Source of the DNA: Clusia tigrina
Taxonomy: Eukaryota > Arthropoda > Insecta > Diptera > Clusiidae
Direction of reading: 5' to 3'
DNA: 64,000 nucleotides
Assembly: GCA_920105625.2 (NCBI GenBank)
Contig: OV050030.1
Location: 93,068,652 to 93,132,651 of the forward strand
In this document: piece by piece, positions 20,827 through 31,727 of the stretch
Position numbering within the stretch: position 1 is the first letter of the stretch
How the letters are laid out: each line of letters opens with the position of its first letter
Made by a program: the position numbers and the translations under genes
Notes under the pieces: model-generated
The model's database searches: none
Told to the model about the DNA's origin: nothing
Seen by the model: only the letters and a program-made list of their open reading frames with translations

Positions 20827-21540
20827 ATGTGCGACCACTCAATTGTCATTATACTAATATCTGAAATGCATGCTACTGACAAAAGCTATAATAACATACC
20901 GAACTATAATATTTTTTACACAAATCACCCTGACAATCGAGCACACGGGGTAACAGCAATTATTATAAAGAAATCCTTTAAATGTTTAGAGCTGGAAGAA
21001 TATAAAATTCAAGCAACCTCTATAGAGATAAGTGACTTGAGAGGATCAATTACCGCGTCAGCTGTGTGCTGTCCACCCAAACATAATAACACAAAGGCTC
21101 AATACATGGACTATTTAAAATCATTGGGAAGCCGTTACATTGCTGGAGGAGACTATAATGCAAAAATCTCCACAGGGGGTTCCAGACTACAACTACTAGA
21201 AAGAAAATAATAGTCGATTTATTAGTACGGATGAGCCAACTTACTGGCCAGCAAACATAAAAAAATTATCTAACTTAATTGACTTCTGCGATATAAAAAA
21301 CACATTCCACGAACACATAATAATAAAAGCATGTCTAGATTTGTCATCAAACCATTTTCCAATCCAATTGAGGCTTCAGAGCAAGCCGGATACAAAAATA
21401 TCTGCAGGGTTATATAATTGCAAAACAACAAAAAATCTCGCCAATCGATGGTCAATAACATGACAACAAACATTTCATTAAAATCAAGTAAAGAACTTGA
21501 CACAGTAATAGCATACCTAAAAGACAACGTCGTCAAAGCA
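20827..21540 (+). pseudogene. Endonuclease domain of jockey-1
   Basis: APE-type endonuclease remains: ILISEMHAT (catalytic Glu of the SET/SEx-H segment), SAVCCPPKHN, YIAGGDYNAKIS (the GDxNA metal-binding motif) and, after a stop at 21210, CLDLSSNHFPI, in which the usual S-D-H reads S-N-H. The endonuclease nicks target DNA to start target-primed reverse transcription. The Asp-to-Asn change and stops show it is dead. Confidence 0.78.
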
Positions 21541-22800
21541 GCAATTCAGTAAACATCATCACAAATCACTACTGCCCCAGCTCACATTAAGTATCAAATA
21601 GGACAAAAAAGAAAACTCACGAAAAAATGGTAAATTACTATACACTCTGATGACAAACTAAATTCAATCAAGCGGCAAAATAACTAGAGGCAACGATAAA
21701 AGAATATTAGGATTACAAATTAGAAAATTATTTAAAAAATTTAGGGACAACAGCCGCTACAAATAATTCCCTTTGGAAGGCTACTAAAAATATAAACAGT
21801 GTACTAATACATAAACCACATAAAAACAAAAAATAATACCTGGGCAAAAACGAACATTCAGAAAGCAGCTACTCTCTCAAAACACTTCCCAAACATTTTC
21901 AGTACCGACATGGACACTAAAAATATCTAATTTGACAACCAACCCAATGTCCCCTACAACAAAACAAAAATGACGACAATAGCTGAAATTAAAATTATTA
22001 AAAAGTTATGTAAGCTACAGAAACTTCTACATAAAATACGACGATGAATGTTTTACAAATGACAGCGGGAGTGCCCCAAGGTAGTGTAATAGGACTACTT
22101 ATATATTTAATATATACTGCCGACATTCCAACCCCCACAACACGAGGAAGCATGATAGAACATTTACGGATGATATTGTACTCCTAGTCTCAAACCACGA
22201 CAAAAAAATCGCGTTAGATACGCTGCAAAGAATTATCAAAAATACTCTGGTCCTCTGGTTCTAAAAATGGGGAATAGAAATAAGCAAAGAGAAATCTGTT
22301 CAAGTTGTATATACTAACAGGAAATCTGAGAAACATCCCCTAACAATTAAAGACGAAATAATTACAATTCAACCCAGCACAAAATACCTTGACATAATAG
22401 TCGACACCAAACTTACTTGGAGGCAACACATAAAAAGTAAATAATAAAAAATGAGAAACAAATTCAGACAATTGGCTACTAAGAAGAGGTTCCAAATTAT
22501 CTCTACATAGAAAGAAAAAAATATTTAAGACAATAATCATTCCAATACGAAAATAACGGATAGAAATCTGGGGGACTGCAAGCTAAACCAACATAGAACT
22601 GATCCAAAGAGCACAATTAAAAATTCTCCGTACAATATCGAACGGGCACGTGATGAATGAAGACATTCACAATGACTTGAACATTGTAACGGTGGAGGAA
22701 ACCATAAAAAATGTAACAAAAAATACACGGAGCGTCTAAAGACCCATGAAGATCCTCATATGAGACAACATGGAATGGAAAAATGCCACAAAAAATACTA
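21541..22800 (+). pseudogene. Reverse transcriptase remnants of jockey-1
   Basis: Heavily degraded. The RT motif MTAGVPQGSVIGLLIYLIYTADIPTP is readable near 22051-22140, and the thumb-like segment STKYLDIIVDTKLTWRQHI near 22377-22440. Between 21541 and 22050 only fragments remain. The catalytic YADD box region (about 22150-22200) is out of frame and altered. Confidence 0.7.
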
Positions 22801-23017
22801 AAGCGAAAAGCACCCACCAAATTTCCACATAGGTTTTAACATTGTCTTTTGATGTTTTGTTTTTCATGTATATTAATATGTATTTAGGTATAAATTATAC
22901 AGTTTCTAGATTTGTTCTGGCAGTGGCCAGAATATTTAGTATAACCAAACTGTACAAATAATTTTACTTATTGTTGGGAAAACAGATTGTAAATAAATTG
23001 GGAATTAAAAAAAAAAA

Positions 23018-23535
23018 TCAATCCAAATGGCATGACGTTATGTTCCATGCCATCTGGTGTGAGAAATGCCGCATTGCATTCTTCCTTTTATGGTATTTGG
23101 TAGTATCCTGCAGTCATGGCCAGCGTTGTGAAATATTTTGTCCCCGCCAACTGCGACAACTGTTTTTCCACCACGGGCATAGGGAACTGCTTATTAAGTT
23201 TCACGGTATTCAATTCTCGATAGTCCACACACATCCTGCTTTCACCATTAGACTTCTTCACCAACACCACCGAAGCTGCGTGTGATGATGTACTCGGCCT
23301 ATTGATGTCGTGTTTACTATTGCTGACAATGTCTCTCGCTGTACAAATTCAACTCGATACCGTTTGCCCACTATCGGCTTATCTGCGGTCACTTCTATCT
23401 CCATCTCTGTTCTATTACATTTTCCTAACGATGATATATCTTCAGCAAAACATTTTGAAATTTCACCAATAAGCGCCAAGACCTCAAGTCGTTGTTCCTC
23501 TTCTAACTGTTTGTTGATCTCGAATCTATGCATAT
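23018..23535 (-). pseudogene. RT fingers region of gypsy-III
   Basis: Minus-strand start of RT: KCFAEDISSLGKCNRTEMEIEVT, then KKSNGESRMCVDYRELN, QFPMPVVEKQLSQLAGTKYFTTLAMTAGYYQIP and NVMPFG, ending where jockey-1 inserts. The LDL of the usual TLDLASGYYQI is LAM, so the first catalytic Asp of RT is lost. Frameshifts are present near 23260. Continues at 19245 beyond the insertion. Confidence 0.82.
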
Positions 23536-23540
23536 CTTAA

Positions 23541-23910
23541 GTCTGGATCTGCAACACTCCTGCGTCGATAATTATGTGATTATCATTGCGACATAAAACA
23601 TATATTCCTAGCAGCAAAGCATGTAGCAGTACATCATTGGTGACGATGTACAACTCTACGCCCATAATCTGATCGTCATATTCGATATGCGTTCAGAACT
23701 TGTACAGTGACTTAACCGTAGGTCCTCCGAATCTTTTAAATCGTTTATATGCTGCTGATTTTGGAACTTGCGTCGGCACAGCTAACCTTCTGATGCACGA
23801 ATAATCGCTACCTGTGTAGACAAAGGCTTTATAGCAATCACCATTCCACTAAACCGCCTTCATTATAGGTGGCATATAATTCTTCTGCAATGCTCCACTA
23901 TCGTCAATCT
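23541..23910 (-). pseudogene. Protease region of gypsy-III
   Basis: The protease active-site segment reads AFVYTGSDYSCI near 23805-23840: the catalytic Asp of D-T-G-S is Tyr. A second protease-like segment, LLHALLLGIYVL, follows. Stops break the frame. The same D-to-Y change is in the duplicated copy at about 41705-41740, so it predates the duplication. Confidence 0.65.
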
Positions 23911-24813
23911 TTACCAAATATGTTCTTCCTGAGCTTCTACCATCCTTCTCTTCATGTCGTACTTTCGAACATTTTGCACATCGTGGTTTCTTTTGCATCT
24001 CGCCGCAATATACCACACTTCGTTACAATTATAACATTTTGGTCCTCGTTGCTTAACCTTTCCCCATTCTGCGCCACCCTGATAATCTGTTGGTTGACTT
24101 TGAGTCAACACCTGTGGGCGTACCTGAGCATTTAGAATGGTCACTGATGCCAAATTCTCTAAAGCTCTAAGAAGTTCATAAGTTGTGAATATATTCGTCA
24201 AAAGAGTACGCGTTGCTGCGGCAGTCATAGTTCGCCGGATTTTGCGTTTCCGCTTCGCCATATCGCTATGGATATCACCTGCATTAATAGAACTTGGGAG
24301 ATCTTGCCACAATACACTCACCAAATCAGCCCAGGAAGGAAACACAGGCTGAGCATCCAACCAGTCCTTTGCAACCCCCTTCAATTTATGTTGCGCTGCG
24401 AGCAAAAGTGATTGCAAACTTTAGTTATACGTTTGTTGAAGTTATTCTGCTTTTGTTACAAATTGTTGTGATGTCATCGCCTTCTTCAGTGGATCAAACT
24501 CGGGAATCACTCCAATTATATTCTGCACATTATGGTTATGGAGAAATGCCCCTTGCCCATCCGCTGTTATTGTCGTTGTGTTTGTAATGGGCGGTGACAC
24601 ATTTGGTTGTCTCATTTCATTAACTGATTGTGCCAAACTTTCCATTACTTCCTCCAATTCCTGCAGCTGAGAGTGCCATGACTCCTCGACTTCTACTTCA
24701 CTAGAATCAATTTCATCACTTTGAAGCGCCTCTAATAAAGCTAATACTTTATGCGCCATATTACCAGTATTCAGCTGTCCTTGATCACGCAACAATGCGG
24801 TTAACTGCGTCAC
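23911..24813 (-). pseudogene. gag of gypsy-III
   Basis: One minus-strand frame from ATG 24813 to 23911 with two in-frame stops near 24418-24435. The N-terminal part (MTQLTALLRDQGQ...) is acidic and probably helical; the middle has AAQHKLKGVAKDWLDAQP and FPSWADLVSVLWQDLP, capsid-like; the C-terminal part has a nucleocapsid knuckle CYNCNEVWYIAARC whose expected His is Tyr. Gag is short, about 300 codons. A 940-base piece that includes the start of this gag also occurs at 49551. Confidence 0.75.
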
Positions 24814-24859
24814 ATTTAAATTGTTAATTTAATTTTCATTTTTCTTCTTATTTTATTTA

Positions 24860-25160
24860 TATTTCCCTTTCTTTTCAACAATTGCGTTGCTGTATGAAAT
24901 TTCCGTTCATGCCCAGCCGTAGCAGTCTGTTCCCTCGTTGATATTCCGTTGCAGTATACAAATTCCGTTCTCGCCAAACCGTAGCCGTTTGAAATTTCCC
25001 TTGACTTTGAAATTTCCGTTCGCGCCAAGCCGTAGCAGTCTGAAATTTGCTTTGTTGTAATTCCGTTGACTTTGAAATTCCCATTCGTGCTAAGCCGTAG
25101 CAGTCTGAAATTTCACTCGTCGTTATTCCGTTGCTTTTGAAATTTTCGTTCGTGCTAAAT
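24860..25160. repeat. Array of about 70-bp degenerate repeats
   Basis: Four to five imperfect units carrying GAAATTTCCGTTCGTGC, CCGTAGCAGTCTG and CGTTGATATTCCGTTGC-like segments. The array lies between the gypsy-III gag start and the CR1-like 5' region. Sister arrays are at 42762-43062, 49805-50105 and, more diverged, 53585-53700. It could be gypsy-III leader, CR1-like promoter repeats, or target DNA. Confidence 0.8.
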
Positions 25161-25636
25161 CTGATTCTGAGTGATGAGTGGAAGCGAGTCGACGTTTTTT
25201 TAAAGTGTTGGCAGGATAGTCGCGTTTTGTCTTTAAATAGCTTATTGCGGATCTTAGCTCAACTGATAATTAAATCAGCTCAACTGATCATTAAATCTGA
25301 GCGTGCGGCATTGTTTGTGGATAAAGTAAAAGAAAAGAAAATACACATATAAAAAATGTCATCAACCTGATTATCCAAGCAACAACAACAATTGTCGAGC
25401 AGTCTCAACTCAACGCCTGGTTCTATGAGGAAAGCGGTAAGCTTCTCTCACTCTAACTAGACGGCGGCGTGGGAGGCGCGGCTCTCAAAGCTTGAAGATA
25501 GTATTGTCAACCACCTCAGCACATCGGTCGAACAGATGGAGAAGAGGCTTCTAGGAAAAATTAGTGAGTTGGCTGGTGAATTATCCAGCATGGAGCAAAC
25601 AGTTAAAGAGCTCGACGTGAGAGTAACTGCCTTTGA
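25161..25636 (+). pseudogene. 5' end and ORF1 start of a CR1-like non-LTR element (left copy)
   Basis: An untranslated region with a duplicated TCAGCTCAACTGAT segment (near 25256-25290) precedes ATG 25356. The ORF1 frame then reads MSST-stop-LSKQQQQLSSSLN, a second stop, and AAWEARLSKLEDSIVNHLS, a likely coiled coil, to KELDVRVTAF, where the LOA element inserts at 25636. The partner half of ORF1 is next to the right-hand LOA copy (48761-49346). Confidence 0.78.
25626..25636. repeat. Target site of LOA insertion (left copy)
   Basis: ACTGCCTTTGA directly before the LOA 5' end. The same 11 bases flank the intact right-hand copy on both sides; here the downstream duplicate is absent because the LOA copy is cut at 38605. 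Confidence 0.9.
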
Positions 25637-25844
25637 TCCGTGCTGGATTTGCCTGACATCCCATCGGACGCGTCCCCAGGTGGCGGATAGGGGGACCCTT
25701 GGTAGGCAAATTACATTACTTCTGAACCTCTTACGAGGGGCGGGAGTTATGGCTGTCTGTCTATCACAATGATGGTATAGATGGGTACCATCCGCGGACC
25801 AAACTGGCTAGGGAGGAGTCCCGAACAAAAACCACTGTCTGGCG

Positions 25845-27100
25845 ATGGACAACAATAGATTAATTACTCCAGGTGGAACCCACGCATGTGGAAATCCACC
25901 CGCTTCGGCAGCAGGGGCACGGATTCTGGAGGTCCCAACCATCGCTAAAGTCTCTCGCCTTTATCAGCGGGAGCGCATCCTGGAGGAGACGGGGATTGTT
26001 ACCGCAATCTCTTCTTCTTCTGAGACGGAGGAACATATCCTGGATCCAGAGGGCCTGCGTCGGGAAGTCACCACAGTGGCGGAACGACCGACCAATGGTT
26101 CTAGGCCAACGCGAACTCAAGCGAGGAGACAGAGAAAGAAGCGGCTTGATAGGCTCGTGCAGGAGAAATCCTCACGTGGCTCTGCCGGCCCTTCTGTGTC
26201 GACTCCCTCCAAAAGGCCCAGGTCAGCGGAATTGACACCCACGGAAGCCACCGAGCCTGCGGAGGGATTGACCGCTCCGAAAGCTCGCTCGCGAGGTAAG
26301 CGGCGGAAGATTGTTGCTGAAAACAGCATTCCCACCTGCCCTGCAGCTGTTACTGCTGGTGGCGCCACGACCCCAAAGGGTACGAGCGAAACCTCGGTGG
26401 CGGCTAATGTGGCGGGGAAGAATGTTGCCAATAAGCTGCAGTTTGCCCAGCCCTTCGTATCCAGCAAAACCATCTGCCCGGCGAAATCTCTGCCAGTGGC
26501 GGGTGGTGAGCTGGACTTTCGCCCAAGCACTTCCAAAGGTGCAGCCAAGCCATTGTACAGCGAGAAGGCTAACGGCCCGCAACCAATGGCGGTGATTGAG
26601 AAGCTGGGCCTGACCATCAGCTAACTGATGCAGAAATAAAACACTGCAAAGGTCATCTGATGCGTCGTGTCATTGCCTCCGGTCCTGAAGCTAATGCGAA
26701 GGGCTATGAGACAAAGGACGGCACTCTACAGGTGTCGTGCGCGTCTCAGGCCAACTTTGATTGGCTCAGGGGTGCAGTCAATGACGTGCCCCCCATGGGG
26801 ACCACTCGCTTCGCGGTCTATGGCGAAGCAGGCGTGTCCCTCAGGAAGGCCATCTGCTGGATTCCGGATCCCGATCTGACGACCACAGATGTCCTTTCTT
26901 GTCTGCGTGCTCAGAACCCTGGCATCAACACGAGGCTTTGGAGAGTTCTTTCGCACACCAGGGGTAGCAACCGGGATGGTAAAGAAGGTGCTAGTCTTGT
27001 GGTGCGTGTGGATGAGGCCACTGTTGATGTCATGGTTTCTCGGTACCGGTGTCTGAGTCTCTTCTTTGGGACTTTAACCTTTCATGTCTTTCCCAGATGA
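25845..27100 (+). pseudogene. ORF1 of LOA element (left copy)
   Basis: Two pieces in different frames, 25845-26624 and 26660-27100, separated by a frameshift near 26620-26660. The first is Ser/Thr/Pro/basic-rich with several KKR-type stretches, probably disordered and nucleic-acid binding. The second contains VSCASQANFDWLRGAV, CWIPDPDLTTTDVLSCLRAQNP and LVVRVDEATVDVM, which resembles the DUF4780-type domain seen in ORF1 of LOA-like elements. The end overlaps the ORF2 start as ATGA (27097-27100). It is three bases shorter than the right-hand copy near 27049. Confidence 0.75.
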
Positions 27101-27782
27101 GTGGCTCGGACGATTCTCGTAGCTATCGTCCTTTGACGGTAACGCAGATCAACTTGCAGCATTCTAAAGCCGCTACTGTACTCTTAAGTAGACGACTCAC
27201 CCAGCTGCACACATCACCCCACATAACAACAGTACAAGAGCCCTGGGTCTTTAGGGGTCGCCTTTGTGGTCTTGGCTCGTTGAAAGGGGCCACGATATTA
27301 TATGACAGAAACTCGATTAGACCTAGAGCCGGCCTTATAATATCATGACCTGCCTTGACGCATTCTGTTGTCAGGATCTGGTTGCGGCAGAGATTAGTTT
27401 TAAGAGTATGCACGGATGGTCGAGGTTTGTGATTGCATCTGCTTACTTTCCTTACGATGCTTTGGAGGCGCCACCACCTGGGAAGGTCGCTACTCTCGTG
27501 GGGTTCTGTGAGCGGCGCAGTCTTGGTCTGGTTCTTTGCTGCGATGCTAATGCCCAGCATACGATCTGGGGCAGCAGCAAGTGCCATGAGCGGGGCTCTC
27601 GACTTTTCGAGTATATTGCCTCCTCCATCCACAATGTAGGCAGGCAGCCTACTTTTGTGACTACGAGAAGGCAGGAGGTAATTGACGTCTCCCTGTCAAA
27701 TCCAAGACTGGGGTGGTCGATCAACAACTGGAGGGTCCTCGCCGAAGACTCGTGCTCGGACCACAGATACATTGAGTTTTAG
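27097..27782 (+). pseudogene. Endonuclease part of LOA ORF2 (left copy)
   Basis: APE-type endonuclease: TVTQINLQHSKAAT start, TTVQEPWVFRG (catalytic Glu), then after a frameshift at about 27345 IASAYFPYD, VLCCDANAQHTIWG (D-x-N motif) and SCSDHRYIEF (SDH). The right-hand copy has the same frameshift. This copy has a private TAG at 27780-27782 where the right-hand copy has CAG; it retains a Ser codon (TCA near 27697) where the right copy has a stop. Confidence 0.82.
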
Positions 27783-28271
27783 TGTGGCGAGCGGGCGCAG
27801 TGCCATTGCCCACCAGAAACCCAAGAAAAACAGACTGGCTGAAGTTCAGGGAGGCACTGCGTAGCAATCACGTGACGCCACTGAGACTTCGCAAGGAGCA
27901 GAACATTGAGGCGGCTGTTGAACATCTCAACACCGCTCTAACAAACAGCTTCGAGCTAGCCTGCCCAACTAGACCTCCTCTTAGCCGGACTCCTGTTCCA
28001 TGGTGCAACCGAGAGCTTCAGGTGCTGAGGCGTGAGTCTAGAAAACTCCTCAGCCGGGCCCTCAAGACGAATCTTGACGAGGACTGGGAACGATATCGAC
28101 GTGTTCAGAGGGACTACAAGAAGCTAATTCGGGACTCGAAAAGGACTTCTTTTAGAGACTTCTACAGTGATATCGAATCCCTGAGTGACACGGCAAAACT
28201 GGTGAAAGTCCTGAAAAAGGACCAAACCGCTAAGCTGGGGTCGCTCAGGAAACCTGATGGCTCCTATACGG
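27782..28271 (+). pseudogene. ORF2 middle part of LOA (left copy, 5' of element G)
   Basis: Linker between endonuclease and RT, WRAGAVPLPTRNPRKTDWLKF... to LGSLRKPDGSYT, helical and charged, interrupted at TACGG (28268-28271) by element G. It continues at 36418. Confidence 0.85.
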
Positions 28272-30181
28272 TGTAACGACTCTATTTCGGCTGGGGTAAA
28301 ACTCAGCGGGTTCCAGGGGTCGTATACAGAAATTAATTGTTAAAAGCCGGTGTGTACTTACATGTGGTTTATTTAATTCATTTATTTAATTATAATTGTT
28401 TATAATTTGATTTATATTAATTTATTAGTTTGAAAATGATTTTACTCTGCTAATTAACTTAAATAACTTGTTTAATTAAATTAGTTTAAATAGTTTTATT
28501 TTGCTTAACTTATTCAAATTTGGTTTTGTTCTAATTTAAATTACCTAAATAATTAGACTTGCTAGTCGCTTGGGGCCTCGTCTGTGTGGTCGCTGTTGGC
28601 AGTGCTAGTCTCCGCGAGAATCGGTAGGACCATAAACTCGCGGTTCTGTACGTACGTATTAGTCTCCACGAGAATCGGTAGAACCATAAACCCATGGGTC
28701 GGTCTTAGCGTTAGTATAAGTCACCACGAGAATCGGTAGAACCATAAACTCGTGGGGCGGTCTTAGCGTTAGTATAAGTCACCACGAGAATCGGTAGAAC
28801 CATAAACTCGTGGGGCGGTCTTAGCGTTAGTATAAGTCACCACGAGAATCGCTAGAACCATAAACTCGTGGGGCGGTCTTAGCGGTAGTATAAGTCACCA
28901 CGAGAATCGGTAGAACCATAAACTCGTGGGGCGGTCTTAGCGTTAGTATAAGTCACCACGAGAATCGGTAGAACCATAAACTCGTGGGGCGGTCTTAGCG
29001 TTGGAGTAATTCTAGTCTTGTGTAAAAGTATACTTTACCTTGGTGCTACTGGTGCTGGAGTTTTGCTGCTGCTGGATCGGAGTGTGTCTTGTCTGCCTGA
29101 TGCCGAATGAAAGAGAGAGACTGGGTTGCCAGTTGCTCCTGCTTTTATGCTCCAGGTTTAGTGTAGATCATCCAATAGTTGTTGTTGTGCGGGAACTGTA
29201 GTTTGTTGTGGCATGTTGCTACAGTTTCCCGCATTGTTCTTCTTGTTTGAATTTGACCTTGAGCCACCTTCAGCACATTGTTGTTTTTTTCTCGCTGTTG
29301 TTCTTGTAAGTTTTTTGCCCTTGGGCCACCTTCAATATTGGGTTGTTGTTGTGATGATTTACCTTGTTGTTGTTCCTTGTGTTGTTTGTTGTTGTTGCTA
29401 TTTGTCCTTCGGCCACCTTCAGCACTTTGTTGATATTTTTTATTGATGGCTTAAAATAGTTAAAAATATTAAAACATTGGATATTTAATTTTTGCTTCTC
29501 CTCTTTATGCTTTGTCCGGCCTGTTGGTGTGCTTAGCGATCGGTCTGTCGTGTTCCACTTTGTGCTTGGCCTTCGTGTTTGGGTGTTGTTAGTGGGTTAA
29601 TTTTCCGAACTAATGCAGTCGGCAACTTCTGTCGCGATCTCTTGTAAGTTTCTAACATTGCGTTAGGCACTGTTGTTGTAAATTCATATCAGTGCGTTGG
29701 GCACTGTTGTTGTGAATTCGTATCAGTGCGTTGGGCACTGTTGTTGTAAATTTATATTATTCTAGCTGTGGTCAGCCGGTTGCACAATTGTTTGTGTGAT
29801 ATTCTCCTGTGTTATCTTGCGTTGTTGACTTCGTTGCATGTTTTTCGTCGCTTATCACAGGGTTCCACTGTCTGACTTAATTGTGGCTGTGTCTTCTGTC
29901 CTCCCAATGCAGAGTATAACACTTGTTGTTGGTAGCATTACTATGGTGGGAGGTGTCTTAGACTCACTTGCATGATGGCTGCTGCACTAAATATGATGGC
30001 GGTTGTGTGTGTGGTTTTAGCAATGAAAGTGGGAGGTGCCAAATTCTTAGGACTATTAACGTATATATTTTAGGGTTGGTTGTTTAAGCACTTGGCCCCT
30101 ATTTTAAATATACACGTTTGGGGCGTTATGGCAAAACTAAATATGTAGGGGCAAATTTACGCCTAAAATTTGCTCCTCACA
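28272..30181 (-). repeat. 3' LTR of element G
   Basis: 1910 bp. On the element strand it has a GT/CA-rich upstream part, a TATA-like CATAAAAGC near 29147, then an array of seven 54-58-bp hairpin units (28611-28999), an AAATAAA poly-A signal near 28366 and the end GAGTCGTTACA. It also holds three tandem units of about 36 bp with GCGTTGGGCACTGTTGTTG (29660-29760), partly lost in the other LTR. Confidence 0.93.
28611..28999 (-). repeat. Hairpin-unit tandem array in 3' LTR of G (7 units)
   Basis: Seven units, mostly 58 bp, each with CCACGAG...CTCGTGG arms 18 bases apart (the first unit has CCGCGAG...CTCGCGG; the second unit has a damaged right arm CCCATGG). Inside, GGT and ACC can pair around a three-base loop. 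The array lies downstream of the TATA box and upstream of the poly-A signal, so in the transcribed R part of the LTR. Confidence 0.93.
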
Positions 30182-30309
30182 TGTCCTCCCTACTTTGCGG
30201 CCGATGGAAAATGGTCACCTTACCCTGCCAGAGGGTGATGATTTTGCATGATCCTCGCTGGAATCGGATTCCTTACCGTTGTGTACACTGTTCTCGTCAG
30301 ATGCGTTTG

Positions 30310-31727
30310 TTAGTTAGCGTATGCTGTGATGCCACCAGGCGCGCAGAATGGTTTCAGCTCACTAATATGCGCTGTCTTTGTCTCCTTGGTTCCTTCACGT
30401 TTCATCTTGACAATGACTGGGGAGGTGAAGGTGTCTATCCGGTATGGCCCATCGTAACGTGGGGCCAACTTGGCGGCGAAGTGATCAATGGCTTTGGACA
30501 AATGGTGCTGTTTTGCTAACACCAATTGTCCAACTTCTGGTTTCCAGGGCCTTCGTCGTAGGTTATAATGACGCCGTTGATCTTGAGCCGCTCGCTCCAG
30601 ATTCCTTGTCACTAATGTGTATGCTTCCTTTAGTAGTTCGGCTCTTTCGTTGGGTGTTTGTTTCCTTTGTCCTGTTCCTGGGGTGGTTTCATCGTACAAC
30701 GCTCCTGGGCGTCGTGGCTCCCGTCCTTGTATTAGGAACGCGGGGCTATAGCCAGTTGTCTCGGATACGCTGGTATTGATCGCCAGGGTTAACTCCGGCA
30801 GTAGGTCATCCCACTTTTGTTGCTGTTTACCGGCGTATTGGGCGATCATGGTCTTGACTGTGCGGTTGGCGCGTTCGGCAGCATTTTCCTGTGGTGTGTA
30901 CGGTGCGGTAAACTGGTGCTTGATACCGTAGTCTTCTACAAAGCGCTGAAAGGACTTGCTTGTAAACTGTGATCCGTTGTCCGTCACTAAGACCTTAGGA
31001 ACTCCGAAACGGGCTAAGATGCGCTCCCGAAAGGCCCGTTGTAGAGTCTCGGTGGTGGCCTTCCGAAGAGGCGCCATCTCTGTCCATTTTGAGAACTTAT
31101 CATGGAAAACTAGTACCATTGTGTTTCCATGCTTTGAGCGGGGTAGAGGTCCAACAAAATCCGCGCACAATATGGCCCACGGCTCCAGGGGTATTTGCGT
31201 CAGCATTTCTCCAGCAGGTTGTTGTTGGCTGGGCTTGTACTTCTGGCATAGTGTGCACTGACGAACGTAGCGGCTGGTGTCCCGGAACAGTCCTGGCCAG
31301 TAGTACCTATTTGCAACTCGGGCTATCGTTTTCCGGATGCCTAGGTGTCCTGCGGTTGGCGCGTCGTGGTTCTCTTGCAAAATTCGTACCCTCAGAGGCC
31401 TAGGTACGCATAGCTTCCATGGTGTACAGTCCTCATCACCTGTGCGATTTGGTATATGGCGATACAGCTGCCCGTTTTCCAGTGTGTAGTCGGAGAATTT
31501 AGCCGGGTTGGCAAGTATTTCTCCTTTTCGCTTGAGCCACCACTTGCAATTTTGCTCTGCTTGGTCCTGCACAGTGACAGTGCATGCAGCCTCGACCGGT
31601 TGTCTTGATAGTGCGTCCGCCAGTACATTTAGTTTTCCTTTGCGGTATTGTACCTCGAATGAATGCTGCTGAAGTTCTAGTGCCCACCGTGCTATGCGTC
31701 CTGAAGGGCTCTCGATGGAACGTTAGC
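30310..31727 (-). pseudogene. pol: RNase H end and integrase of element G pol
   Basis: A frame that continues pol after a frameshift near 31715-31730. It reads RIARWALELQQHSFEVQY, ADALSRQPVE (end of RNase H), the integrase zinc-binding region ILQENHDAPTAGHLGIRKT...CTLCQKYK, the core with CADFVGPLP, VTDNGSQFTS and ENAAERANRTV (D, D and E present) and a C-terminal domain with PRYDGPYRI and HISELKPF. All catalytic residues are intact. The final stop lies at 30310, just before the 3' LTR. Pol would be a single protein but for the frameshift. Confidence 0.88.

Larger units (their letters stand above)
19246..23017 (+). mobile_element. Jockey-type non-LTR retrotransposon (jockey-1), defective
   Basis: A plus-strand non-LTR element with a 5' untranslated region (from about 19246), gag-like ORF1 (19735-20742), endonuclease and RT remnants, and an A tail ending at 23017. 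It is inserted in the minus-strand gypsy-III RT. Stops and frameshifts are dense in ORF2, so it is old. No target duplication could be confirmed at the edges. The part from 20701 rightwards is included in the tandem duplication and reappears at 38606-40919. Confidence 0.8.

Noticed and set aside
26117..26617. 166-codon minus-strand open frame, also at 44019-44519
   Set aside because: It is the antisense of LOA ORF1, which has the expected coding features; GC-rich bias explains the open antisense frame.
28611..28999. CRISPR-like array of palindromic repeats
   Set aside because: Spacers are as conserved as the repeats, the array lies within an LTR of a eukaryotic retroelement, and there are no cas genes.
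29213..29446. Cys/Phe/Val-rich open frame in the LTR of G (also at 35648)
   Set aside because: Repeats of TTGTTGTTG in the U3 part of an LTR; not conserved in the solo LTR.
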